A stretch of 64,000 nucleotides of DNA from Thalassoglobus polymorphus. GTDB lineage: Bacteria; Planctomycetota; Planctomycetia; Planctomycetales; Planctomycetaceae. A program made the translations under genes and the position numbers. The notes beneath the pieces were generated by a model that saw nothing but the letters and a program-made list of their open reading frames with translations, had not been told where the DNA came from and made no database searches. This document shows, one piece after another, positions 56,219 to 64,000 of this stretch (positions within the stretch are counted from its first letter, which is position 1; each line of letters opens with the position of its first letter). The stretch spans positions 4,878,001 to 4,942,000 of the forward strand of contig NZ_CP036267.1 in the NCBI RefSeq assembly GCF_007744255.1, in the 5' to 3' direction.

Positions 56219-56335
56219 TTAGCCTTGGCGTTGTTTATGCCGAGGATTCGCTGCACAAATTACGAAGTTCTTCCCTTTACGGCGAACGACTTTACACTGG
56301 TCACAAATGCGTTTGACGCTTGAACGGACCTTCAT
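56219..56335 (-). CDS. rpmJ: 50S ribosomal protein L36 (zinc-binding form)
   Basis: The 38-residue protein starts at the ATG at 56335: [24 protein letters not shown] and the later CAANPRH supply the Cys-Cys-Cys-His zinc site, so this is the C+ paralogue. The length is exact for L36. It heads the rpmJ-rpsM-rpsK-rpoA-rplQ run on the minus strand. The infA gene that often comes before it is not present in the window. A possible promoter lies about 70 bases upstream. Confidence 0.96.
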   Translation of the reverse strand: MKVRSSVKRICDQCKVVRRKGKNFVICAANPRHKQRQG

Positions 56336-56829
56336 TGTTCCAATACTCCGCGATGTTACTCGTCGGAAGATACCGCGAGCGCTGCTGAATTTCAAAGCAG
56401 TGCAGTATAAGCAAGCGAGCACTGTTTCAGCAAGTTATGGCTTCGAAAATCAAAAGCTGTCATCTTTGTGCTGTAAAGTCTTCTCCGCAAATAAGATATT
56501 GCTTCTGACATCCATATTTGAAAAAGAAATTTGAATTTTCTGTAAAATAATTCCAAATCCTAAATTCGCCCACAAGACATTACAAATAAGGAACTTACGT
56601 TGGCTGACCTCCCTGTACTGGCAAATCCACCTCAACCGTAGCTGTCGTTGCCCCGAGCCTGTCTATAATTCAAACCATCTCCACCTGACACTAATCAGAC
56701 GGCTTCGACTCACGCAATTCTGCAACACTCTGATAAATCTTGTATCTCTTAAGTTTTGTGACCACTTCGAAGCACGATTCAACAGCCACCTGGCTTATTT
56801 CACGCCCCCCTTTGACTTTCCACCAATAT
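56336..56829. other. 494-base region upstream of the ribosomal operon
   Basis: This region lies between the response regulator stop and rpmJ start, both on the minus strand. It is AT-rich around 56450-56570 and should hold the operon's promoter and leader. No gene is supported. Confidence 0.45.
56404..56433 (-). promoter_or_regulatory. Candidate sigma-70-type promoter for rpmJ-rpsM-rpsK-rpoA-rplQ
   Basis: On the minus strand TTGCTG (56433-56428) and TATACT (56409-56404) are separated by 18 bases, about 69 bases upstream of the rpmJ ATG. The match is reasonable, but it rests on pattern only. Confidence 0.4.
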
Positions 56830-57288
56830 TTATTTTGGAGAAGCTGACGAATCGACTTCTGCTAAGTATGCAAGTAGTCGGTCTCTCTCGTTGCTCAGGT
56901 GGCGAACTCTCAACAGAGACCGGACACGCGTTTTCAGTTCCAACCGATGTACGGGCTTTGTGAGAAAATCGTCTGCTCCGGCAGCCACAGCTTTTTCGAT
57001 GTCGCCCATTTCTTTTAACGCGGTGACCATAAGAACCGGAATTTTCGCGGTCGTTTCATCGGCCCGCAACTTTTGACAGACTTCATATCCGCTCATTTTC
57101 GGCATCATAATATCGAGCAATATGAGATCGGGCTGTTTTTCGCGCGCCACTGCGACCGTTTCTTGACCATCGGCAGCCATCAAAATCTCGTGTGGTTCAT
57201 CACTCAAATATGCTTCGAGCAGTTCCCGGTTTTGTTCGTTGTCGTCCGCAATCAATATACGGCCAACTGGATTATCAGTTTGACTCAT
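56830..57288 (-). CDS. Response regulator, receiver domain plus short C-terminal helix
   Basis: The 152-residue protein has a full receiver domain: acidic pair in ILIADDNEQNRE, phospho-acceptor Asp59 in LILLDIMMPKMSG, Thr in VLMVTALKE and Lys111 in DDFLTKPVHRLEL. After it about 25 residues form a helix (RVRSLLRVRHLSNERDRLLA) without a DNA-binding or enzyme domain. Similar receivers precede HD-GYP or GGDEF outputs; here the C terminus ends early, so it probably acts through partners. No histidine kinase lies adjacent. It is a cytoplasmic signalling protein with an unknown target. The stop is about 490 bases before the ribosomal operon. Confidence 0.9.
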   Translation of the reverse strand: MSQTDNPVGRILIADDNEQNRELLEAYLSDEPHEILMAADGQETVAVAREKQPDLILLDIMMPKMSGYEVCQKLRADETTAKIPVLMVTALKEMGDIEKAVAAGADDFLTKPVHRLELKTRVRSLLRVRHLSNERDRLLAYLAEVDSSASPK

Positions 57289-57827
57289 CGCGACTTCGCC
57301 ATTTCTTTCAATGAACAGTGCTGTACAGCTTCACACCTTATCCGATTTTGAACAATCATGTGGAATAAACCAAGCAACAGACACTAATTAAATTGCTGAT
57401 TCCAATCTCGGGAGACCAGCGGCAGAGGACATCTCCTTTTCGAGAGGCTCGGAATTATCAACGGAGACAGCCTGAAATTCTCCCCTACTTGAGCTCCGCT
57501 TAGGCAATCTGTCTTCGACTCTGCATGTTCTGCGGACCACAACATTCAAGTTGAGTTTTCGTACTGGCGAAAGCTCTCTTGTTGCAGCATCTTCAACGAA
57601 TCTCGACTGCAAAAACAAAGAATTCCCTATCGCAAAAGGGAGTTCAGTCAAGCAGCCTCTCGCAGGAGTGATAGGTTTGAGTGTGCAATTTTTGCACAGA
57701 AGTTGGGAGCCACTTTTGACCTCAACTTTAGAACTGATTCGAAAACACAGAGTCTGATCTCTCAACGGCCGAACCAATTTGCTCGGCTTTCGAATCGGGA
57801 CGAAATGTCTCAGCGGAGATGAGTACG
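57289..57827. other. 539-base divergent region
   Basis: Between the response regulator (minus) and the anchored protein (plus) there is no supported gene; a long open frame on the minus strand (57388-57882) has no family features and overlaps the next gene. TAGAACTGATTCGAAAAC at 57729 looks like one end of a family A element, but the rest does not align. Confidence 0.4.
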
Positions 57828-58760
57828 ATGTTTGGATTGAAAACATTTTTGGCAGGCCTGTTTCTCGGGAGTGTTGTTTCACTGCTTGCGATGCAAGTGC
57901 ATGTGATCAACACCAACGATGGCCTGATCGTACTCCCCAGATCGAATCGCCCGCCAATCCGCAGCACCTACGTCGATGTCAGAAAGTGGAGCCTCTCCAT
58001 GTGGCGGCAACACCCTGAAGTTGCTGAAGCCGCAGTCAAAGGAGGACGGCCCGACTTGCTCGCCGATGGTGCATTAAACTCAATCTTTCCCAAGCAAGCC
58101 GAAGCCCAAACAACTCCAACACCGGGATCGGCTGCCGAGAAAGCAAAGCTGGCCATGGAATCACTCGTTCCGATTAAATTCACTTCACCAAACGGTGAGT
58201 CGAAGATCATCGACCAGAACATCATGGAGCAAAAATTCGAAGTGCAGCCTGCTCAGGACAAACCTGTTCCCGATCCAGTTTTCCCGCTTAAAGATTTCGA
58301 AATCGACACCCAAAAACTACAGGCAGAAAAAACAACGCCTTCTAGTGGAACGCCAAACGAACCGAAAAAGTCATTGAAAGAAAATCTCTCGAGCGTTGTC
58401 GATCAAATTTTCCCGAAAGACTTCACCTTTCAAGCCCCCGACCCAAAAGGGCTTCCCAAACTTCAAAGCCCGATCCCTATCTTTGATGGCGAAGTGATTC
58501 CAACCCAGAAGAACTCGAACCTACAGAGCAAGCAACCAGTTACAGAGAACAAGAGTGACCTCTTCACCGACGTGCTGCGAGCACTCATCCCGCAGGATGA
58601 GCAAGCCTCTGTGCAATCTCCGACACCGCATAGTGCCGCACATCCAGTCTTCGGAATCGAAGCACCGGCTCCCAGCGCCCCTAGCGGGAATCGCAAACAA
58701 CAGGTCCCCAACTGGCAACTCAACAGGCAAAATCCGATCCCATTTGTTAAGCCATTCTAG
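57828..58760 (+). CDS. Membrane-anchored protein of unknown function
   Basis: I choose the ATG at 57828, since GGAG lies 9 bases before it and directly abuts the alternative ATG at 57819. The 310-residue product begins with an uncleaved-looking helix (MFGLKTFLAGLFLGSVVSLL). HVINTNDGLIVLPRSNRPP and YVDVRKWSLSMWRQHPEVAEA follow as a conserved-looking juxtamembrane segment. The remaining 240 residues are Pro/Lys/Gln-rich and mostly disordered, with short helical parts (SLKENLSSVVDQIFPKDF, SDLFTDVLRALIPQD). I do not recognise a family. It should face away from the cytoplasm. A class C hairpin repeat and a family A element follow the stop. Confidence 0.65.
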   Translation: MFGLKTFLAGLFLGSVVSLLAMQVHVINTNDGLIVLPRSNRPPIRSTYVDVRKWSLSMWRQHPEVAEAAVKGGRPDLLADGALNSIFPKQAEAQTTPTPGSAAEKAKLAMESLVPIKFTSPNGESKIIDQNIMEQKFEVQPAQDKPVPDPVFPLKDFEIDTQKLQAEKTTPSSGTPNEPKKSLKENLSSVVDQIFPKDFTFQAPDPKGLPKLQSPIPIFDGEVIPTQKNSNLQSKQPVTENKSDLFTDVLRALIPQDEQASVQSPTPHSAAHPVFGIEAPAPSAPSGNRKQQVPNWQLNRQNPIPFVKPF

Positions 58761-58767
58761 ACCCCTA

Positions 58768-58830
58768 TCGTGTTTCTTGTGCTCGTGAAGAGCGCTTTTC
58801 ATGCGATGAATCACTCATGCCCACGAGAGA
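58768..58830 (+). repeat. Hairpin-forming dispersed repeat, copy 2 (class C)
   Basis: Shares TCGTGTTTCTTGTG, CGTGAAGAG and ATGAATCACTC with 6954-7013 and lies at the same relative place, just after a stop codon. Confidence 0.5.
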
Positions 58831-58845
58831 GTTCGTGTAACATTT

Positions 58846-58926
58846 TAGAACTGATCCTGAAGCTTGAAATTGCTCTCTCAAACGTTGAGAAAAGCGGCTA
58901 TTCCAGAGGTTTTCGCACTGATTCTA
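58846..58926 (+). mobile_element. 81-bp TA-flanked repeat, family A copy 8
   Basis: Begins TAGAACTGATCCTGAAGC and ends TTTTCGCACTGATTCTA. It follows the class C repeat by 15 bases. Confidence 0.85.
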
Positions 58927-59368
58927 TCTAAAATTGCCCTGACGCAAACCGAAGCCAAAGAGCTTGCGGTTCACTTTCTCTCTGCCGACTCCGGTAAATG
59001 TGATCTCTAACGGTATTCAATCCCGACTGATCCGACAGGCCGAGAGCCATAAGCGACGTTCCAAATGCTGGACACCGTCCTCGATATCCGCTTCTGCATC
59101 TGAATCAGTATTCAATGCTTTCCCTCTGTTAACTTGCGTCGCTCTGGTTCCTTTCTTCATCACAACCTTTCAGCCAGGAAGGAGCACGTCCGTAAGACGT
59201 TTCTCACAGGGCTGAGGGCTGGCTGCTTCAGGAATCTTCGTTTCCTCCATACAACAATCCATCGAACAGACCGGATAAGCAGGTCTCCGAGTTCAATTTA
59301 TTGTCGCTGTTCGCTAAGTTCTTTATTGTTAGCAAGTTAGCAGAGTGTTTTTTCACAAGAAGAGGACC

Positions 59369-60034
59369 ATGACGACACCTACTGAAAACATCACATTGGA
59401 CCAGATTCGCGAGCACCTTTATGGTGCAGTCATTTGCGATTCACTGGATGCAGTCGGCTACCCCAATCAGAGTCCGCGAATTCCGCTCAAACAGATCACA
59501 ACCACCGAGATGATTGTGGGACGCTGCCGCACAACCTTGTGGGCAGACATGTTCCACGAAGACCCTCAACCGTACGAGCTTGAACTCCTTGCAGTCGACA
59601 GCTGCCAACCGGACGATGTCCTGATCGCAGCTGCTGGTGGCTCGATGCGGTCCGGTATCTGGGGAGAATTGTTAACGACAGCTGTTAAGAACGGCGGTTG
59701 CGTTGGCGCGATCATCGACGGAGCAGTTCGCGACGTCAGTAAAATGCGAGCAATGAACTTCCCCGTCATCGCACGAGGAGCCAGTCCATACGATAGCCAA
59801 AACCGTCAACGAGTGATCGATCGAGATGTGCCCGTTGTCATTGATGGCGTGACGTTCGCTCCGGGGGATCTTGTTGTCGCTGACGAAGATGGAATTGTTG
59901 TTGTTCCACAAGCTGTCGAGGCACAAGTTCTGCGACTTGCCTGGGAAAAAGTCTACGCTGAAAACGAAGTCCGCGATGCGATTCGTGATGGCATGAAAGC
60001 CATTGCTGCTTATGAAAAATATGGAGTCCTATAA
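59369..60034 (+). CDS. RraA/HMG-aldolase family protein
   Basis: The ATG at 59369, with AGAGGA just upstream, gives 221 residues. GGSMRSGIWGELLTTAVKNGG and AIIDGAVRDVSKMRAMNFPV are the core motifs; the Arg-Asp of DGAVRD matches the active-site Arg and Asp of 4-hydroxy-4-methyl-2-oxoglutarate aldolase. The fold is shared with RraA, an RNase E regulator, but the kept catalytic pair favours an enzyme acting on 2-oxo acids. It overlaps no other gene; the lactonase ATG begins 2 bases after its stop, so the two are co-translated. A role in sugar-acid breakdown is plausible from the neighbours. Confidence 0.8.
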   Translation: MTTPTENITLDQIREHLYGAVICDSLDAVGYPNQSPRIPLKQITTTEMIVGRCRTTLWADMFHEDPQPYELELLAVDSCQPDDVLIAAAGGSMRSGIWGELLTTAVKNGGCVGAIIDGAVRDVSKMRAMNFPVIARGASPYDSQNRQRVIDRDVPVVIDGVTFAPGDLVVADEDGIVVVPQAVEAQVLRLAWEKVYAENEVRDAIRDGMKAIAAYEKYGVL

Positions 60035-60036
60035 TC

Positions 60037-61182
60037 ATGTGTCGACGAGTTCGAATCCTGCTTCCGGTCTTTTTGGTGCTCACTTTTTTGGGAAGATCAA
60101 AATTGGTGTCATCTGCTGAGCCAACCCTGTTTGTCTCCTCGTTCGTCGCAGGTGATGAAGGAGCGATTCGTGCTTATGAGTTCAACACAAAGGCTGGAAC
60201 ACTAAAGCTGCGTCATGAGACGACTGAAGTTTCCAGCCCGTTTTTTCTTGCGGTTTCCGAAGATGGAAAGTTTCTGTACTCGATCGATGCCGAAAAATTC
60301 GGTGGTCCAGACGACGAGGAGGTTGCCGCTTTTCGAATCGACAAAGAGACCGGAAAACTGCAACGATTGAATCAGCAAACTGCGCGAGGGACAGCCTCTT
60401 GCTATTTGGACATTGATTCAAAAGGGAAGTGCGTTGTCGTGGCAAACTACTCATCTGGAAGTGTCGCGGCGTTCCCAATCTCAAACGAGGGGAGCATCGA
60501 ACCGAGCGCGTCATTTATTCAGCACCAAGGTTCGAGCGTCGACCCCAAACGTCAGAAAGGGCCCAATGCTCACTCAATCGAAATCAGCCCGGACGATCGA
60601 TTCGCATTGGCTGCCGATTTAGGAATCGACAAGATTTTGATCTATCGACTCGATGCAGAAACGGCCACCTTGACACCAAATGAACAGCAGTCGTTTGTTC
60701 GCTTACCACCAGGCTCTGGACCACGACATGTGACGTTTCACCCGAATGGAAAACAGGTTTATGTCATCAACGAGCTCAAGAATAGTGTCACTCATTTTGA
60801 TTACGAACCTGAATCAGGACGGTTGACCGAACGAAAAACGATTTCGACTTTGCCGGACGATTTCACAGAAGCCAGCTACTGTGCTGACTTGAAAATCACA
60901 CCGAATGGCAAGTTTCTGTACGGAACCAATCGCGGGCACGACAGCATCGCTATGTACAGCATCGATGAGAACGGTGCGTTATCCCTGATTGGAATTGAAC
61001 CCAGCCTTGGAAAGGGACCGCAAAACTTACTTATTTCTCCGAACGGAAAATGGTTACTTTGTGCGAACATGCCTGGGAACAATGTCGTCATCTTTCAGAT
61101 CGACCAAGAGACTGGAAAACTGACAGCTCATGGTGATCAGGTTGAAGTAAAAATGCCTTCGTGCCTTCGATTACTAGAGTAA
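60037..61182 (+). CDS. Exported lactonase family protein (Pgl/YbhE-type beta-propeller)
   Basis: The 381-residue product has a hydrophobic signal (RILLPVFLVLTFLGRSKLVSS). The propeller repeats are clear: LFVSSFVAGDEGAIRAYEF, FLAVSEDGKFLYSIDAE, HSIEISPDDRFALAADLGID and PRHVTFHPNGKQVYVINELK. ADLKITPNGKFLYGTNRGHD and NLLISPNGKWLLCANMPG follow. This is the 10-bladed-type 6-phosphogluconolactonase/YbhE family (Lactonase, PF10282). The signal argues for a role outside the cytoplasm, unlike PGL itself, so it may hydrolyse an external lactone or be a binding protein. It starts 2 bases after the RraA-like gene. Confidence 0.85.
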   Translation: MCRRVRILLPVFLVLTFLGRSKLVSSAEPTLFVSSFVAGDEGAIRAYEFNTKAGTLKLRHETTEVSSPFFLAVSEDGKFLYSIDAEKFGGPDDEEVAAFRIDKETGKLQRLNQQTARGTASCYLDIDSKGKCVVVANYSSGSVAAFPISNEGSIEPSASFIQHQGSSVDPKRQKGPNAHSIEISPDDRFALAADLGIDKILIYRLDAETATLTPNEQQSFVRLPPGSGPRHVTFHPNGKQVYVINELKNSVTHFDYEPESGRLTERKTISTLPDDFTEASYCADLKITPNGKFLYGTNRGHDSIAMYSIDENGALSLIGIEPSLGKGPQNLLISPNGKWLLCANMPGNNVVIFQIDQETGKLTAHGDQVEVKMPSCLRLLE

Positions 61183-61270
61183 GCCAATACTGCAGTAAGC
61201 GAATATTGCTGCCGACGATCAAGGCTGTCGGCATTGAGCAATGGTTGCTTGAGATCCCCTGCTCCTTCCA

Positions 61271-62065
61271 ATGATTGACCACATGAGCATCTTTGACAGA
61301 TTCCGCCTAAATGGGAAACGCCTGTTCATCACCGGCGGAAGCCGAGGGCTTGGTCGTGAGATGGCTCTGGCAATTGCAGACGCCGGGGCCGATGTCATTC
61401 TCACAGGCCGTGATCAGGAGAGCCTCGATCAAACAGCGAATGAAATTCGCAATCTTGGACGAGAAGCATGGACAATCCAAGCCGACATGGGAAACCCGAC
61501 CGCTTCTGAATCGGCATGCACGCAAGCTCTTTCCGAGATCGGCCCGATTGACATTCTCATCAACAATGTCGGCGGACGTCGTGAAAATATCCCCACCGAA
61601 GAGATGCCTTTGGCGACGTGGCAGGAGTTGATCGATTTAAATCTGACCTCCGTTTTTGTTTGCACAAAAATCATTGGCGGGGCGATGATCGAAGCGGGTC
61701 GCGGCGGACGCATCATCAACATTTCGTCCATCAACGCCTTGGTCGCTGGTCGAAATATTCATGGACGACATTACGAAACTGCGAAGGCGGCTGTCGTCCA
61801 ATTCACCAAGGCGATTGCAGTTGATTGGGCTGCATACAAAATCACAGCTAATGCGATTTGCCCCGGCGGATTCATGACTGCTCCCAACGTACGTTGGTCG
61901 AAAGAGAATCCGGAGATGATTGAGGATTTCAGGAAACAGATTCCACTCGGAGACTTCGGTCCCCCGGAAGATCTCGGCCCACTCGCCGTCTACCTTGCCA
62001 GCGATGCTTCCCGCTACATGACCGGCGCCACCCTTGTCATCGACGGTGGCTACACACTGGTCTGA
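61271..62065 (+). CDS. Short-chain dehydrogenase/reductase (SDR), possibly gluconate 5-dehydrogenase-like
   Basis: The protein has 264 residues from 61271 (or 260 from the ATG at 61283, equally possible). FITGGSRGLGREMALAIADAG is the NAD(P)-binding loop, INNVGGRR the NNxG motif, INISSINAL carries the catalytic Ser, and HYETAKAAVVQFTKA gives Tyr and Lys. The C terminus GPLAVYLASDASRYMTGATLVIDGGYT is typical of classical SDRs. SIFDRFRLNGKRLFITGG resembles the start of gluconate 5-dehydrogenases. It lies 88 bases after the lactonase gene, so the three may form a small sugar-acid operon. A strong terminator follows. Confidence 0.88.
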   Translation: MIDHMSIFDRFRLNGKRLFITGGSRGLGREMALAIADAGADVILTGRDQESLDQTANEIRNLGREAWTIQADMGNPTASESACTQALSEIGPIDILINNVGGRRENIPTEEMPLATWQELIDLNLTSVFVCTKIIGGAMIEAGRGGRIINISSINALVAGRNIHGRHYETAKAAVVQFTKAIAVDWAAYKITANAICPGGFMTAPNVRWSKENPEMIEDFRKQIPLGDFGPPEDLGPLAVYLASDASRYMTGATLVIDGGYTLV

Positions 62066-62138
62066 TGTCATCTGCTTCCGAGCGAGAATGTATCCCCGGT
62101 AATCGCGAAATTCTCTAAGCTTCACGGGAGAATCCAAA

Positions 62139-62178
62139 AAAAGACGCTGGTCTCGACCATTCGAGACCAGCGTCTTTT
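62139..62178. terminator. Strong bidirectional terminator
   Basis: AAAAGACGCTGGTCTCGA (62139-62156) pairs perfectly with TCGAGACCAGCGTCTTTT (62161-62178) around a CCAT loop: an 18-pair stem with A and T tracts on both sides. It lies between the convergent SDR and SUMF1 genes. Confidence 0.93.
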
Positions 62179-62304
62179 GTAAATCGTTTGCTTGACCGCG
62201 TACTCCTGTTGCAACTGTAAAATTCTGGTCGCTACGAGGAAGAACACGAATACCCATTCGAGAAATGCGCTCCCGAAGAGTATTCAGCAGAGTCCAGCTT
62301 GAAC

Positions 62305-63399
62305 TTAATCTTTACGTAACTCTTCCGGGATATCCGGATACATGACGAGCCGTTTGATGTCTTCGGCAGAAGGTTGAACCAGTGGGCGAATGACTCGAAA
62401 GCCGACGAAGTCGGCGTCGGTGTGGTACCACATACTTTGAGGAAGTTGTGGATCTTGCACTTTCCAATCTTCGCTGGAAGGGATGCGTTTTGCGCTTCGC
62501 AGCCATTCCGGATCATCGAACCAGGAGCCTCCACGAGCGACTCGCGGGTACAGTGAATTCGGTGGAGCATACGGGAAGATTGCCGCAACCATCGGATTAA
62601 ACTGTTTGTAGAAATCTGCGTGATATTGATCGAGGCACCATTCTGCAACGTTTCCGTGCATGTCGTACAGGCCCCAGGGATTCGGTTTTTTCTTACCAAC
62701 TTTGTGATAAGTCTCGCCTGAGTTCTCATAATACCATGCGTACTCACCAAGCTTTTCGGGATCATCTCCGAATGAGTAAGCCGTTGTGGTTCCAGCCCGG
62801 CAGGCGTATTCCCATTCGGCTTCTGTCGGCAGACGGTAGTATTGGCCTGTCTTTTCAGTCAGCCATGCACAGTACATTTTGGCGGCGAGTTGAGTCATAC
62901 AGATCGCTGGGAATCCGTCATGGCCCATACCAAAAGTCATATCAGTGTACTCTTTGGTCGGCCTGGTCACTCCGTCTGCTTTCTTATCAACCTCGTCGGG
63001 AGTGATACCGCTCAGATCGCGGCGTTGAATATCGAGATTCAGACGCCATGTGTCGTATTCATCCCAAGTGACTTCATGCTTGCCCATCCAGAATGGGTCA
63101 ATTTTGACTTTGTGTTGTGGCCCTTCATCATCTTCTCGATTCTCTTCGTCTGCTGGACTCCCCATGAGGAACTCCCCGCCGGGGATGGGAACCATGTCGA
63201 ATTTGATTTCGGTATAGCGAATCTGTTGCGTATACGGTTTCATCTCCGACTCTTTTGTCGCGAGACTATCCGGGTTGCGCAGGTAAGGATCTTTTGCATC
63301 CGGTTCTGCCCCTTGAACAGGCAAGACAAACCAGACCAAACCTAGAAACAGGCAAGTTGCCCCTTGCCATTTCCTCAGATGAGGGCGTAATGTCAACAT
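62305..63399 (-). CDS. SUMF1/formylglycine-generating-enzyme-family protein without catalytic cysteines
   Basis: From the ATG at 63399 the protein has 364 residues and a signal peptide ([16 protein letters not shown]). The SUMF1 domain is clear: [68 protein letters not shown] and [18 protein letters not shown], ending FVGFRVIRP. In true formylglycine-generating enzymes two copper-binding cysteines lie after GGSW; here that stretch has none. It is therefore more likely a binding or structural member than the activator of the window's sulfatases. The signal places it outside the cytoplasm. It faces away from apbE over 47 bases. Confidence 0.9.
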   Translation of the reverse strand: MLTLRPHLRKWQGATCLFLGLVWFVLPVQGAEPDAKDPYLRNPDSLATKESEMKPYTQQIRYTEIKFDMVPIPGGEFLMGSPADEENREDDEGPQHKVKIDPFWMGKHEVTWDEYDTWRLNLDIQRRDLSGITPDEVDKKADGVTRPTKEYTDMTFGMGHDGFPAICMTQLAAKMYCAWLTEKTGQYYRLPTEAEWEYACRAGTTTAYSFGDDPEKLGEYAWYYENSGETYHKVGKKKPNPWGLYDMHGNVAEWCLDQYHADFYKQFNPMVAAIFPYAPPNSLYPRVARGGSWFDDPEWLRSAKRIPSSEDWKVQDPQLPQSMWYHTDADFVGFRVIRPLVQPSAEDIKRLVMYPDIPEELRKD

Positions 63400-63446
63400 A
63401 AAAAACCTTTCAGAAATCATTTGAAACCAGCAATAAGGGGCTATTG

Positions 63447-64000
63447 ATGCGAGATCCATTTCGAGGCAACAGATCGCGATGCTGGTTATGGTGGGTCGGT
63501 TTAGGAACGTCATTGTGCCTGTTCACAGGAACACCTGTTTCCGGAAGCGAGGAGCTCAAGAGATACGAGTTCCTGCAAATCCGCATGGGAATTCCCGTGA
63601 ATATTACATTGTATGCACCGACTGAACTGATCGCAAATCAAGCATCCAAGGCTGCATACGACAGATTTCGGGAACTTGACCGCGTTATGAGCGATTATGA
63701 CCCCGATAGCGAATTGATGAAACTCTGCAAAACCGCAACGCCAGGTACGCCTACGCCTGTGACATCAGATCTTTTTGAGGTTCTTCACGCTGCCCAGAGA
63801 CTTTCTGCAGAGACGAATGGAGCATTCGATGTCACAGTCGGTCCGGTCGTCAAACTCTGGAGGATCGCCCGTCGACGCAAGAAACTTCCTGACGAGGACC
63901 GATTGCTCACCGCTTTGGAGAAAGTGGGCTATCAGTCGATCCAGCTCGACGACTCGAACAGCACAGTCACACTGCTAAAGCCAGAGATGCAAATCGACTT
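63447..64000 (+). CDS. apbE: FAD:protein FMN transferase (ApbE family), cut by the right edge
   Basis: The ATG at 63447 has AAGGGG 7 bases upstream. About 184 residues are in the window, the C terminus lies beyond. It begins [16 protein letters not shown] followed by a hydrophobic export signal. [18 protein letters not shown] matches the start of the ApbE domain (HxxMGT region, here RMGIPV), then [20 protein letters not shown] with the family's SxYxxxSE pattern, and [19 protein letters not shown]. ApbE attaches FMN to Thr/Ser of target flavoproteins such as NqrB/C and RnfG. A flavoprotein substrate is not in the window. Confidence 0.93.
   Translation, partial: MRDPFRGNRSRCWLWWVGLGTSLCLFTGTPVSGSEELKRYEFLQIRMGIPVNITLYAPTELIANQASKAAYDRFRELDRVMSDYDPDSELMKLCKTATPGTPTPVTSDLFEVLHAAQRLSAETNGAFDVTVGPVVKLWRIARRRKKLPDEDRLLTALEKVGYQSIQLDDSNSTVTLLKPEMQID

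Larger units (their letters stand above)
58761..59368. other. 608-base intergenic region with two repeats
   Basis: The region contains the class C repeat (58768-58830) and family A copy 8 (58846-58926). The remaining 440 bases lead to the RraA-like gene and should hold its promoter. No coding sequence is recognised. Confidence 0.4.

Noticed and set aside
57729-57800. A possible ninth family A repeat
   Set aside because: Only the first 18 or so bases match an element end; the rest does not align and no matching second end is present.
57388-57882. A 164-codon open frame on the minus strand
   Set aside because: No recognisable motif, a composition unlike the neighbours, and it overlaps the start of the supported gene at 57828.

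Overview
The window looks like chromosomal DNA from a member of the Planctomycetota, most likely the Planctomycetaceae, with roughly balanced base composition by eye. The evidence is the gene repertoire: three secreted sulfatases, a DUF1501 protein, a DUF1559 pseudopilin followed by a small lipoprotein, a SUMF1-type protein, PQQ-like beta-propellers, an ECF sigma factor overlapping a Ser/Thr kinase gene, and an L17 with lineage-like insertions. I see no prophage, CRISPR array, tRNA or rRNA gene. Genes lie on both strands in short runs.

Layout. 1-7.6 kb: rarA (cut by the left edge) behind a DnaQ-like exonuclease, a GT39-type membrane glycosyltransferase, parB, then DUF1559 pseudopilin plus lipoprotein. 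7.7-12.4 kb: two sulfatases around a zinc-ribbon protein. 12.6-20.3 kb (minus strand): NagB-like protein, bpt, gcvPB, gcvPA, gcvH, rpiB and a YrdC-like/arginine-phosphatase fusion. 20.7-28.9 kb: Ntn hydrolase, DUF1501 protein, BNR protein, YidC, metallophosphoesterase. 29-36.4 kb: PriA, a large lipoprotein, an aminotransferase, a small DUF5658-like membrane protein, an Ldh-family oxidoreductase. 36.5-43 kb: third sulfatase, kinase/ECF sigma pair, PQQ-like protein. 43-53 kb: zinc-ribbon membrane protein between two direct repeats, a long proline-rich protein with YHS-like C terminus, SppA, TruB, DprA, membrane PQQ-like protein, LapA. 53-57.3 kb: rpmJ-rpsM-rpsK-rpoA-rplQ (no rpsD) and a single-domain response regulator. 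57.8-64 kb: an unknown anchored protein, an RraA-lactonase-SDR run, a SUMF1 protein, and an ApbE gene cut by the right edge.

Functional links. gcvH/gcvPA/gcvPB encode the P and H parts of glycine cleavage; gcvT is not present. The sulfatases carry the Cys-type formylglycine signature, while the only SUMF1 protein in the window lacks catalytic cysteines in the expected region. The fusion gene plus rpiB resembles the ywlC-ywlE-ywlF neighbourhood of Bacillus subtilis.

The most distinctive feature outside genes is a set of small dispersed repeats. One family is 80-81 bp, begins TAGAAC, ends near GTTCTA, and has eight clear copies. A second is about 103 bp with TAGAGCA/TGCTCTA-type ends and six copies. 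Both look like TA-target miniature inverted-repeat elements. One copy of the first is inserted inside a copy of the second, and several sit exactly at gene ends and provide the stop codon. No matching transposase is in the window.
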